Below are positions 1 to 5,469 of a stretch of 5,483 nucleotides of DNA, one piece after another. The position numbers were made by a program, and so were the translations under genes. A model generated the notes under the pieces. That model searched no databases. It saw only the letters and a list, made by a program, of their open reading frames with translations, and was not told the DNA's origin. Each line of letters begins with the position of its first letter. The stretch's first letter is position 1. Origin of the DNA: Collinsella sp. (GTDB taxonomy: Bacteria; Actinomycetota; Coriobacteriia; Coriobacteriales; Coriobacteriaceae); assembly GCA_019419485.1 (NCBI GenBank), contig DXZV01000123.1:1-5483 (forward strand), read 5' to 3'.

Positions 1-55
1 GATCAGTGGCCGCGGCACCGAGCGCGTGCGCGCCGATGGCCAGCGCCTAGACTAG
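1..55 (+). CDS. 3' end of an unidentified upstream gene (partial)
   Basis: Reading from base 2 gives 17 codons ending in TAG at 53-55, with a tail rich in Gly, Arg and Asp (ISGRGTERVRADGQRLD). The codons mostly end in G or C, as in the genes that follow, which favours this frame over the alternative ending at TAG 48-50. The product is not recognisable from so little. If it is real, it ends 14 bases before the TatD start, so the two would be co-transcribed. Confidence 0.4.
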   Translation, partial: ISGRGTERVRADGQRLD

Positions 56-69
56 CGGAGCGCGCCGAG

Positions 70-852
70 ATGGAGCCCCGGTTATTTGATGCACACTGCC
101 ATCTTGATCTAATGGCTCACCCGGACGCCGTTGCCGATGAGGCAACGGCGCTGGGCCTGATTCTATTTGACTGCGGCGTCGATCCGCACGACTTTGCACG
201 CGCCAAGAAGCGCGCCTGCGGCCGTTCAAATATCTTTGCCGGCATCGGCCTCCATCCCTGGTGGCTCGCCGACGGACGATATGGCAACGCTGAAATCAAT
301 CTGCTTTGCGAAGTTGCTGCCCAAGAGCGCTATATCGGCGAAGTCGGACTCGACTTTTCCGCGCGCTTTGCTGGAAGTGAGCCGCTACAAATACAGGCAT
401 TTGACCGGCTCTGCGATGCGCTCGTGCAGCATCCTCTTACCGGGCGCGTGATATCAATTCACGCCGTTCGTTCGGCGGGAACCGTACTGAACGTCCTCGA
501 ATCGCATGGACTACTCATCCCAAACTCCGACTCCCCCGTTATCATCTTCCACTGGTTTAGCGGCACTTCGGACGAACTCGTCCGCGCGCGAAACGCAGGC
601 TGCTATTTTTCCGTGAACGAGCGCATGCTCGCCACCAAGCGCGGTCGCGAATATGCCCGACAGATTCCACTCGACCGTCTACTGCTCGAGACCGATGCGC
701 CGGCCGAGCCAAACACAGAAACAAGCGTGCAATCGCTCATCAGATCGCTCGCAAGGACCTCGATGCGCACTGCCTCACTCAAAAACTGTGACGCAAAGCG
801 CATCGAGTCGGTAGTTTTAGCAAATGCGCACTCTGTTTTTGACCTTCGCTAA
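70..852 (+). CDS. TatD-family metal-dependent hydrolase
   Basis: This 260-residue protein has the usual length of TatD enzymes, which are cytoplasmic TIM-barrel hydrolases binding two divalent metals; several members are 3'-5' DNases. The full ligand set is visible: DAHCH with H9 and H11, E91 in GEVGLD, H131 in SIHA, H161 in FHWFSG and D209 in LLETDAP. The GIGLHPWW segment at 58-65 is also typical. I see no signal peptide or membrane segment. ATG at 70 is the only start codon in frame within the window, and GGAG at 57-60 lies nine bases before it. The frame stays open to the window edge, so an earlier start is not strictly excluded, although nothing upstream looks like TatD. It probably belongs to a plus-strand operon with the gene ending at 55. 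The family is certain; the true substrate (DNA, a peptide or a small molecule) is not. Confidence 0.93.
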   Translation: MEPRLFDAHCHLDLMAHPDAVADEATALGLILFDCGVDPHDFARAKKRACGRSNIFAGIGLHPWWLADGRYGNAEINLLCEVAAQERYIGEVGLDFSARFAGSEPLQIQAFDRLCDALVQHPLTGRVISIHAVRSAGTVLNVLESHGLLIPNSDSPVIIFHWFSGTSDELVRARNAGCYFSVNERMLATKRGREYARQIPLDRLLLETDAPAEPNTETSVQSLIRSLARTSMRTASLKNCDAKRIESVVLANAHSVFDLR

Positions 853-863
853 CCCCTGTGGGC

Positions 864-911
864 AAAAATGCCAAGGGACATGCGAATCGCACAACGCAGT
901 CCCTATTGGCA
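864..911 (-). terminator. Rho-independent terminator of the minus-strand operon
   Basis: On the minus strand the arm 911-895 pairs with 884-869. The stem is 6 bp (TGCCAA/TTGGCA), a 2-nt bulge, 5 bp (GGGAC/GTCCC), a 1-nt bulge and 4 bp (TGCG/CGCA), closed by a 10-nt loop at 885-894. Five T residues (868-864) follow at once. The hairpin begins about 20 bases after the FGGY kinase stop codon, where a terminator is expected. On the plus strand no U-tract follows the same hairpin, so it is probably a poor terminator for tatD. Confidence 0.78.
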
Positions 912-931
912 GGCAGTACAATTCGGCAGCA

Positions 932-2449
932 TTACACCAATTCGTGCATGAGATCACGGTTGCGTGCATACAATTCGTCAAAGATATGACGGCGCGACGC
1001 ATATAGCTCGTGGGCAGCCATATCGGGCGCGATTGTTTGTGCAACGCCAAGGACTTGGGCGAGTTCATCCCATGATGCATAGGCGCCACCTGCGAGAGAT
1101 GCCATGATGGCATCACCGAAGCATGCGCCCACCGTAACCTTGGCAACCGAGACCTCGCGCCCGCATACGTCGGCGATAGCCTGCATCCAAACTGGATTCT
1201 TGGTTCCACCTCCGACAAGCATAATGCGCCCAATTGGCAGTCCATGCTCTCGCTCGATAATGTCGACATGGGATGCAACGGTATACGCGACGCCTTCCAA
1301 GGCGGCGCGAACCATATGGGCTCGCGTATGCCTTCCGGTCAGGCCAAAGAAGACGCCACGCGCCTCGGGATCATTGAGCGGAGTACGCTCCCCCGCAAAG
1401 TACGGCAGACACAGGAGCCCATCGGCACCCGGCGCCACATCGGCGGCATCATGCACCATAACCGAATATGCATCGGGGCCACCGTGGCCCTCGGCCTCTA
1501 CGGCGTCGCGATACAGCTCTTGGCGCAACCACGATGTGAGTGCACCCGCCGTATTGGTCCCCGCGCAGATCCCGTAAGTTCCGGGAATGATAAACGTTCC
1601 TGGCCACAGGCGGGCATCATCGACCATATGATCAGCTAAGTAGATGAAATACGCCGTGCTCCCCAACTGAACCATCATATCGCCGGGACGGAATACACCC
1701 GTCGAAATGGCCTCGGCACCAGAGTCGCCCGTTCCCACCAAGACAGGTGTCCCCGCCACGAGCCCCGTCGCCTCAGCCGCACGCTGCGTAATCACCCCGG
1801 CAATATCGGTAGCCGACATTACCTCCGCCATCTGGTCAGGCCGGCAGAAACGAGCACATTCCCGAGCATCAACCTTCCAAGTGTAGCGATCGTATAGGGG
1901 AAGAAAATCCTCCGCCAAATAACGGTCCACCGTAAAACACCCCGTCAACTTCGCGCACAGAAACGATGACGCCGTCAGGAACTTCGCAGCGCGTTCGTGC
2001 ACCTCGGGCATATTCTCCTTAAACCACAAGATCTTTGGAGCAATATCTGACGAACAGGGATCGTGCCCGAAAAGCTCGCGTGCGCGATCTGGCCCATATT
2101 CGGAAAGAAGCTCGTCAATCTGCGGCTTCGAACGTGCATCGACTCCATACAAAATCGCGGGCGCCAGCGCGTTGCACTCGGTATCGACCGGCACACAGTC
2201 GCAACCCAACGCGGAAAGGCCCACGCATCCGATCTGCGCCGCGTTAACCCCCGATCGCATCACCAGCTCGCGCGACAAGCGGCAAAAATCGCCCCACCAA
2301 ACTGCCTCAGCATCATGCTGGTACCATCCATCACACGGGTTGTCCGTCTCATGTCCACAAGAGGCTTGGCAAACGATGTTGCATCGATTATCGATTAAAA
2401 CGCCTTTAGAGGCACTTGTCCCAATATCAATACCCAGATAGAGCGCCAT
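932..2449 (-). CDS. FGGY-family carbohydrate kinase (xylulokinase-like)
   Basis: This 505-residue protein has the full length of an FGGY sugar kinase, which phosphorylates a sugar or polyol with ATP in the cytoplasm. The N-terminal phosphate-binding motif DIGTSASK is at 8-15. The catalytic base is D242 in GTGDSGAEA, the second FGGY signature spans about 365-385 (GVFFGL to AALE), and the adenosine motif LVGGGTKNPVW is at 411-421. E. coli xylulokinase has a QMHG substrate motif in the first domain; here the matching stretch reads SALGCDC (79-85), so D-xylulose is not assured and I give no gene symbol. It is cysteine-rich, with 18 Cys, 14 of them before residue 203. ATG at 2449 follows the BtpA stop by six bases, with GGGGAG inside the end of that gene, so the two are probably translationally coupled. 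It is the last gene before the terminator. Ribulose, an erythrulose-type sugar or a polyol remain possible substrates. Confidence 0.95.
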   Translation of the reverse strand: MALYLGIDIGTSASKGVLIDNRCNIVCQASCGHETDNPCDGWYQHDAEAVWWGDFCRLSRELVMRSGVNAAQIGCVGLSALGCDCVPVDTECNALAPAILYGVDARSKPQIDELLSEYGPDRARELFGHDPCSSDIAPKILWFKENMPEVHERAAKFLTASSFLCAKLTGCFTVDRYLAEDFLPLYDRYTWKVDARECARFCRPDQMAEVMSATDIAGVITQRAAEATGLVAGTPVLVGTGDSGAEAISTGVFRPGDMMVQLGSTAYFIYLADHMVDDARLWPGTFIIPGTYGICAGTNTAGALTSWLRQELYRDAVEAEGHGGPDAYSVMVHDAADVAPGADGLLCLPYFAGERTPLNDPEARGVFFGLTGRHTRAHMVRAALEGVAYTVASHVDIIEREHGLPIGRIMLVGGGTKNPVWMQAIADVCGREVSVAKVTVGACFGDAIMASLAGGAYASWDELAQVLGVAQTIAPDMAAHELYASRRHIFDELYARNRDLMHELV

Positions 2450-2455
2450 AGGTGC

Positions 2456-3265
2456 CTACTCCCCTCGCGCCGTACGAGCGGCAGCCATAAAACGAACCAC
2501 CCGCTCAACATCAACCGGGGCATCCAGCTTTCCGTCGTGCTTTAAGCACGTGCCGACAAACGCGCCATCGTAGTGAGCAAATACGTCAGCCACGGTATTT
2601 TCGCGACAACCGGTGCCACATACCACAGGCACTTCGCCAACACGATCGCGAACCTCATCGGCAAGCTCGCCCGAAGCGCCACGACCGGCAGCCGAACCGC
2701 CGATGACCATCGCATCCGGTAGGCAATTAAAGAGAAGTGAATCGGCAATGTCCGCAGTCGTGCGGTCGTTGAGATAAACCTCCCCCTCGCTCGTGATGAA
2801 GTGAAAAAGCTTGAGGTCGTCCAAGCGCAGCGCCGCCTTGCGACGCATGGTGTGCGCGAAATCTCGGTTAATCAGCCCGAGATCACCGGCCCAGGCACCG
2901 CAAAAATTGCAGCGCGTAAACTGCGCATCGACGGCAGCGCACAGCTCGATTGTGGCATCACCATCGTAAATAGCCTCAGCTCCCCAAGGAGTCGACAAAT
3001 CATGGGACAGAGCCCCGATTACATAGCCCATCGATGCAAGGGTTGAGGGAGAAACGTGCTGCTCATAGGGCATCGAGAGCTCATTGGTAATCAAAATGCC
3101 ATCGACACCGCCCTGCTGCAACGCTTCGAGATCGCGCTTGGCGGCTTCCACGACCTGCGATACGATTCCACCCGGATAATACAACGGATCACCTGGCAGA
3201 GGACGCAGGTGCAGCATTCCGATAACCGGCTTTTCGGTCTTGAACATCGAAGTTAGAAACGACAT
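2456..3265 (-). CDS. BtpA/SgcQ-family TIM-barrel protein
   Basis: This 269-residue protein matches the BtpA/SgcQ family in length and motifs: IGMLHLRPLPGDP at 15-27, DGILITNE at 55-62, the NFCGAWAGDLGLI segment at 120-132, the glycine-rich VIGGSAAGRG at 187-196, VVCGTGCRENT at 214-224 and DGAFVGTCLKHDGKLDAPVD at 233-252. The family was named for a cyanobacterial photosystem I biogenesis factor and for SgcQ of the E. coli sgc sugar operon; to my knowledge no reaction is firmly assigned. The late GTCLK motif resembles the phosphate-binding end of other TIM barrels, which would suit a sugar-phosphate ligand (inference). Four cysteines sit in two close pairs, C119/C122 and C216/C220. The start is secure, with AAGGAG six bases before the ATG. 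It follows YjbQ by 33 bases and precedes the FGGY kinase by six, so it probably acts in the same pathway. Confidence 0.94.
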   Translation of the reverse strand: MSFLTSMFKTEKPVIGMLHLRPLPGDPLYYPGGIVSQVVEAAKRDLEALQQGGVDGILITNELSMPYEQHVSPSTLASMGYVIGALSHDLSTPWGAEAIYDGDATIELCAAVDAQFTRCNFCGAWAGDLGLINRDFAHTMRRKAALRLDDLKLFHFITSEGEVYLNDRTTADIADSLLFNCLPDAMVIGGSAAGRGASGELADEVRDRVGEVPVVCGTGCRENTVADVFAHYDGAFVGTCLKHDGKLDAPVDVERVVRFMAAARTARGE

Positions 3266-3271
3266 AACGTG

Positions 3272-3277
3272 CTCCTT
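3272..3277 (-). promoter_or_regulatory. Ribosome binding site of the BtpA/SgcQ gene
   Basis: AAGGAG on the minus strand, with a six-base spacer (CACGTT) before ATG at 3265. It is one of the two strongest sites in the operon and settles the start of this gene. It lies in the 33-base gap after the YjbQ stop, so this gene can be initiated independently of coupling. Confidence 0.85.
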
Positions 3278-3298
3278 AATAGGGTTATTGCAGGGACG

Positions 3299-3733
3299 TT
3301 ACTCCCCCAGCACCTCGACGTACACTTTTCGCTTCTGCGGACCGTCAAACTCCGCAAGATAGATGTTCTGGGCACCTCCGCACACGATGTGGCCATCTTG
3401 GACGGGAAAGAAGCAACTGTTTCCACAAATCATGCTCTTGATATGCCCACAGGAGTTGTTGCCGGTGGCTCCATAGCTCGGCAGGAAGTGTGCATGCGCA
3501 TAGGGGGCATCGAGTGGGGCGATGCGATCAAGCGTCTCCATAAGATCCGTCTCCACGCAGGGCAGCCCCTCGTTTACCACGATTCCGCAGGTCGTATGCG
3601 ACAAAATAATCGCTGCCAAGCCATTCGTCACCGAGCTGCGTTCGATGGCAGCGTGCACGTCTTCGGTAATATCGATGAACTGGTCCGGAGCAGTCGATAG
3701 ATAGCTCAATGTCTCGAGCGTCACCATGTTCAC
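3299..3733 (-). CDS. yjbQ: YjbQ-family protein (secondary thiamine-phosphate synthase fold)
   Basis: The 144-residue product fits the small single-domain YjbQ (UPF0047) family. Family marks are SHTTCGIVVNE (45-55, with H46), H80 and H82 in YAHAH, GHIK with H97, PVQDG (110-114) and LAEFDGPQKRK (126-136). E. coli YjbQ can replace thiamine phosphate synthase weakly, which is why databases use that name; the physiological role is unsettled. Here the stretch usually reading LGTWQ appears as CGGAQ (118-122), and Cys replaces Ala in HTTAG, so this is a divergent branch. The first codon is GTG at 3733, overlapping the amidohydrolase stop as GTGA. ATG at 3727, two residues in, is an alternative. AAGGGG at 3743-3738 lies 4 nt from the GTG and 10 nt from the ATG, so neither is clearly favoured. 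The context suggests a role in sugar catabolism or damage control, not vitamin synthesis (inference). Confidence 0.93.
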   Translation of the reverse strand: MNMVTLETLSYLSTAPDQFIDITEDVHAAIERSSVTNGLAAIILSHTTCGIVVNEGLPCVETDLMETLDRIAPLDAPYAHAHFLPSYGATGNNSCGHIKSMICGNSCFFPVQDGHIVCGGAQNIYLAEFDGPQKRKVYVEVLGE

Positions 3734-4590
3734 TCATCCCCTTCAAGAAAACGCAGAGCATTACCCCAGTAGAGCCTTTCTCGCGCATCATCGCGCATGG
3801 GCACGGTATCGAGCGCCCGCTTGAGTTTGAATGCACGGAAGCGCGGCGTATTGCTGGCGAACATCACTTGGTGCGATAGCGCGCGCTCATACCACAGCGG
3901 CCCCATATCGACCGTGAAAAGACGCTGCATCATCTCCTCGGGCGAATCGATGTAAGTGATAGAGGTGTCCGCGTAGCAGTTGGGATACTTGAGCAGCATC
4001 GCCACGGTCTCGCGCACCCAGGGCCAGCCAAAATGGGTCAAACTAAAACGCACATTTGGATGCGTTGCGATTGTGTGCTCAAATGCAAGCGGGTTACTGC
4101 GCGAGAGCTCTGCGCCCGGCTCCCAAGACATACCGGCATGGAAAACCACCGGCTTGTTATAGCGCTCGCACAGTTCGTAAAGCGGCTCGGCCACAGCATC
4201 ATCGGGGGCAAAACCCTGCTTTGCCGGATGCAGGCAAAGCCCCTTTGCCCCCAACTCGGTAAAGGCGCGCTCCAATTCGTCTGCGGCACCGCTCACCTGC
4301 GGGTCTACGCTCGCAAATCCCCACAGACGATCGGGATGTGCGGCAACCAGCATGGCAATCTGGTCATTGGTGCCAAAGTGCCCTCCGCATGCCGTGGTTA
4401 CATCGAGCGGCATGAGCACGCTCTTCTGCACATCGCAGACGTCCATCTCGACTTGAAGCTCATCCCAATCCATGGGGCCCATATGCCCCATACCAAATTC
4501 TCGTGACCAAAAACCGAATCCATCAGGCTCATCACCCGGCGTACAGATCTCGCCGTAGAGCATAGGATGGACCAACATGTCGATAACCAT
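3730..4590 (-). CDS. Amidohydrolase-2 family protein with altered active-site residues
   Basis: This 286-residue protein has the length and layout of the Amidohydro-rel (amidohydrolase 2) TIM-barrel family, which includes ACMSD-type decarboxylases, hydrolases and lactonases. The order is VIDMLVHP at 2-9, GFASVDPQ (91-98), GLCLHPAKQGFAPDD (117-131), VVFHAG with H151, LTHFGWPW with H186 and the terminal GNALRFL (276-282). Two canonical positions differ. The first His of the HxH metal motif is L6 (TTG codon; H8 is kept), and the Asp expected in the late GSDxP-type motif is N246 in FASNTP (AAT codon). A standard metal-dependent reaction is therefore doubtful. I start the gene at ATG 4590 because AAAGGAG stands six bases upstream and MVID is the family N-terminus. 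An in-frame ATG at 4611 would add seven residues without a comparable site. Its end overlaps the YjbQ start by four bases. Family certain, activity unknown. Confidence 0.92.
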   Translation of the reverse strand: MVIDMLVHPMLYGEICTPGDEPDGFGFWSREFGMGHMGPMDWDELQVEMDVCDVQKSVLMPLDVTTACGGHFGTNDQIAMLVAAHPDRLWGFASVDPQVSGAADELERAFTELGAKGLCLHPAKQGFAPDDAVAEPLYELCERYNKPVVFHAGMSWEPGAELSRSNPLAFEHTIATHPNVRFSLTHFGWPWVRETVAMLLKYPNCYADTSITYIDSPEEMMQRLFTVDMGPLWYERALSHQVMFASNTPRFRAFKLKRALDTVPMRDDARERLYWGNALRFLEGDE

Positions 4591-4596
4591 TTCGTA

Positions 4597-4603
4597 CTCC
4601 TTT
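4597..4603 (-). promoter_or_regulatory. Ribosome binding site deciding the amidohydrolase start
   Basis: AAAGGAG on the minus strand, followed by a six-base spacer (TACGAA) and ATG at 4590. The competing in-frame ATG at 4611 lies upstream of this site and has only a weak AGGG four bases before it, overlapping the PfkB stop codon. The spacing therefore points to 4590 as the true start. Confidence 0.85.
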
Positions 4604-4617
4604 CCAGGCATTTGACC

Positions 4618-5418
4618 CTAGTACGGCTCAAACGAACCAATCACTCGGGACGACAGCTCAGCGCCCGCCTTCATACACGCCGGAATATCAAGGCCATCGA
4701 TCACGCCCTTGGTAAACCCGGCGATATACGAGTCGCCGGCACCCACGGTATTAACGACCTTCTCCGCCGGCACGATCCCGCACTCATAGAAGCGCTCACC
4801 GTCATAGGCAATGCTTCCCTTCTCGCCAAGCGTGGCAACCGCAACGCGCGGCCCCAATTCCTGCGCGTGACGTACCCAGTCCCGCAGCTCCGGAGTGTCA
4901 TCTTCAAACGACATAAATGCGTAGTCAACGTAGGGAAAATGATTCTCGCAGGCATATTCGGGATCCTGGCTGAACACCGAGAAGTCCATAACCACCGTCT
5001 TGCCCGCATCATGCCACTCGGGCAGGAGGTCCAAACAATTGCCGAACAGGTCGGTATGAATGATGTCATGCTCTAGGATAAACGCCCGGTCATCTTCATT
5101 CGGACGATATGTCTCCATTACGCCATCGATTGCCTCGAGATGCACGCGATCGACGCCGTCTTTCAATGCCATGAGCATCACCGAGGTGTCGCCATCCTCC
5201 ACCCGCAGATGAGAGATATCAAACCCCTCGGCGGCCAGCGCCTCTCTCATCTTGTCTCCGTACTCGTCCTTGCCGACAACCGACACGGCGGATACCGAAA
5301 CGCCCAGTCGTGCAAGATGGATACCCCAGTCAATGCCATTACCAGTCGGATAGAACACGCCGATGTTTTGATAGACGTCCGCACAGCAAAAACCAGCCGC
5401 ACACGCTTTAATACCCAT
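4618..5418 (-). CDS. PfkB-family sugar kinase, FrlD (fructoselysine 6-kinase)-like
   Basis: This 266-residue ribokinase-fold protein is about the length of E. coli FrlD and resembles it from memory throughout: VGKDEYGDK near 48-56, an AAEGFDISHLRVEDGDTS stretch at 62-79, DIIHTDLFGN near 118-127, AGKTVVMDFS (138-147), TLGEKGSIAYDG (196-207) and VGAGDSYIAGF (225-235) with catalytic base D229. FrlD phosphorylates fructose-epsilon-lysine on C6. The sugar-binding segment reads PTGNGIDWG (24-32) instead of FrlD's SGGNAVNVA, and N223 replaces the first Asp of DTxGAGD, so the substrate may differ. No FrlB-type deglycase is in the window. I start at ATG 5418, with GGAG six bases upstream; an in-frame TTG at 5430 overlaps that site and is less likely. 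It is the first visible gene of the operon and is preceded by a strong hairpin. PfkB kinase is certain; fructoselysine as substrate is only a lead. Confidence 0.95.
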   Translation of the reverse strand: MGIKACAAGFCCADVYQNIGVFYPTGNGIDWGIHLARLGVSVSAVSVVGKDEYGDKMREALAAEGFDISHLRVEDGDTSVMLMALKDGVDRVHLEAIDGVMETYRPNEDDRAFILEHDIIHTDLFGNCLDLLPEWHDAGKTVVMDFSVFSQDPEYACENHFPYVDYAFMSFEDDTPELRDWVRHAQELGPRVAVATLGEKGSIAYDGERFYECGIVPAEKVVNTVGAGDSYIAGFTKGVIDGLDIPACMKAGAELSSRVIGSFEPY

Positions 5419-5424
5419 GGTCTT

Positions 5425-5428
5425 CTCC
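5425..5428 (-). promoter_or_regulatory. Ribosome binding site of the PfkB kinase gene
   Basis: GGAG on the minus strand, with a six-base spacer (AAGACC) before ATG 5418. The in-frame TTG at 5430-5428 overlaps this site and so is unlikely to be the start. The site begins only seven bases after the end of the 5436-5469 hairpin. Confidence 0.75.
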
Positions 5429-5435
5429 AATGTTC

Positions 5436-5469
5436 AAAAGGGGACCCACCACATGGCGAGCCCCCTTTT
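5436..5469 (-). terminator. 15-bp hairpin with U-run in front of the PfkB gene (terminator or attenuator)
   Basis: On the minus strand, AAAAGGGG (5469-5462) pairs with CCCCUUUU (5443-5436). Inside, a G-U pair and CUCGCC/GGUGGG extend the stem to 15 uninterrupted pairs around the loop AUGU (5454-5451). Three of the inner pairs are G-U wobbles. Read from the plus strand, each becomes an A-C mismatch, so the structure is much better as minus-strand RNA. The run of four U is short but usable. It most likely ends or attenuates transcription from a minus-strand gene beyond the right edge; a TAA at 5482-5480 could be that gene's stop, but too little is visible to say. With no promoter seen after it, the kinase operon probably depends on read-through. 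Confidence 0.7.

Larger units (their letters stand above)
864..5436 (-). other. Predicted five-gene operon (visible part)
   Basis: Five minus-strand genes follow each other in the order PfkB kinase, amidohydrolase, YjbQ, BtpA/SgcQ, FGGY kinase. Junctions are 27 nt, a GTGA overlap, 33 nt and 6 nt, none with room for a convincing promoter or terminator. The only terminator-like structures are at 864-911 after the last gene and at 5436-5469 before the first. No -35/-10 pair is visible in the 65 bases upstream of the first gene, so the promoter probably lies beyond the right edge. Confidence 0.85.

Noticed and set aside
861..872. GGCA/TGCC mini-hairpin after tatD as a plus-strand terminator
   Set aside because: The four-pair stem is too weak and no U-run follows it.
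817..1278. 153-codon minus-strand frame overlapping the kinase and reaching into tatD
   Set aside because: It is out of frame with the FGGY kinase, crosses the operon terminator and has no family motif.
1104..1577. 157-codon plus-strand open frame opposite the FGGY kinase
   Set aside because: It is rich in Pro, Ser, Thr, Ala and Arg as a mirror of coding sequence, and the opposite strand encodes the kinase with all its motifs.
3266..3300. AACGT/ACGTT inverted repeat flanking the BtpA ribosome binding site, a possible translational switch
   Set aside because: It is only 5 bp with a 25-base loop that does not pair with the AAGGAG site, so it is probably chance.
4033..4506. 157-codon plus-strand open frame opposite the amidohydrolase
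   Set aside because: It is a shadow of the amidohydrolase gene, with no start context or recognisable domain.
4591..4611. Upstream in-frame ATG that would extend the amidohydrolase by seven residues
   Set aside because: The strong AAAGGAG site lies between it and ATG 4590, and MVID at 4590 matches the family N-terminus.
4567..5076. 169-codon plus-strand open frame opposite the PfkB kinase
   Set aside because: It lies wholly opposite well-supported genes (PfkB and the start of the amidohydrolase), shows no recognisable motif and is expected in GC-rich antisense.
5419..5430. TTG start that would extend the PfkB kinase by four residues
   Set aside because: The TTG overlaps the GGAG ribosome binding site, and ATG 5418 has ideal spacing.
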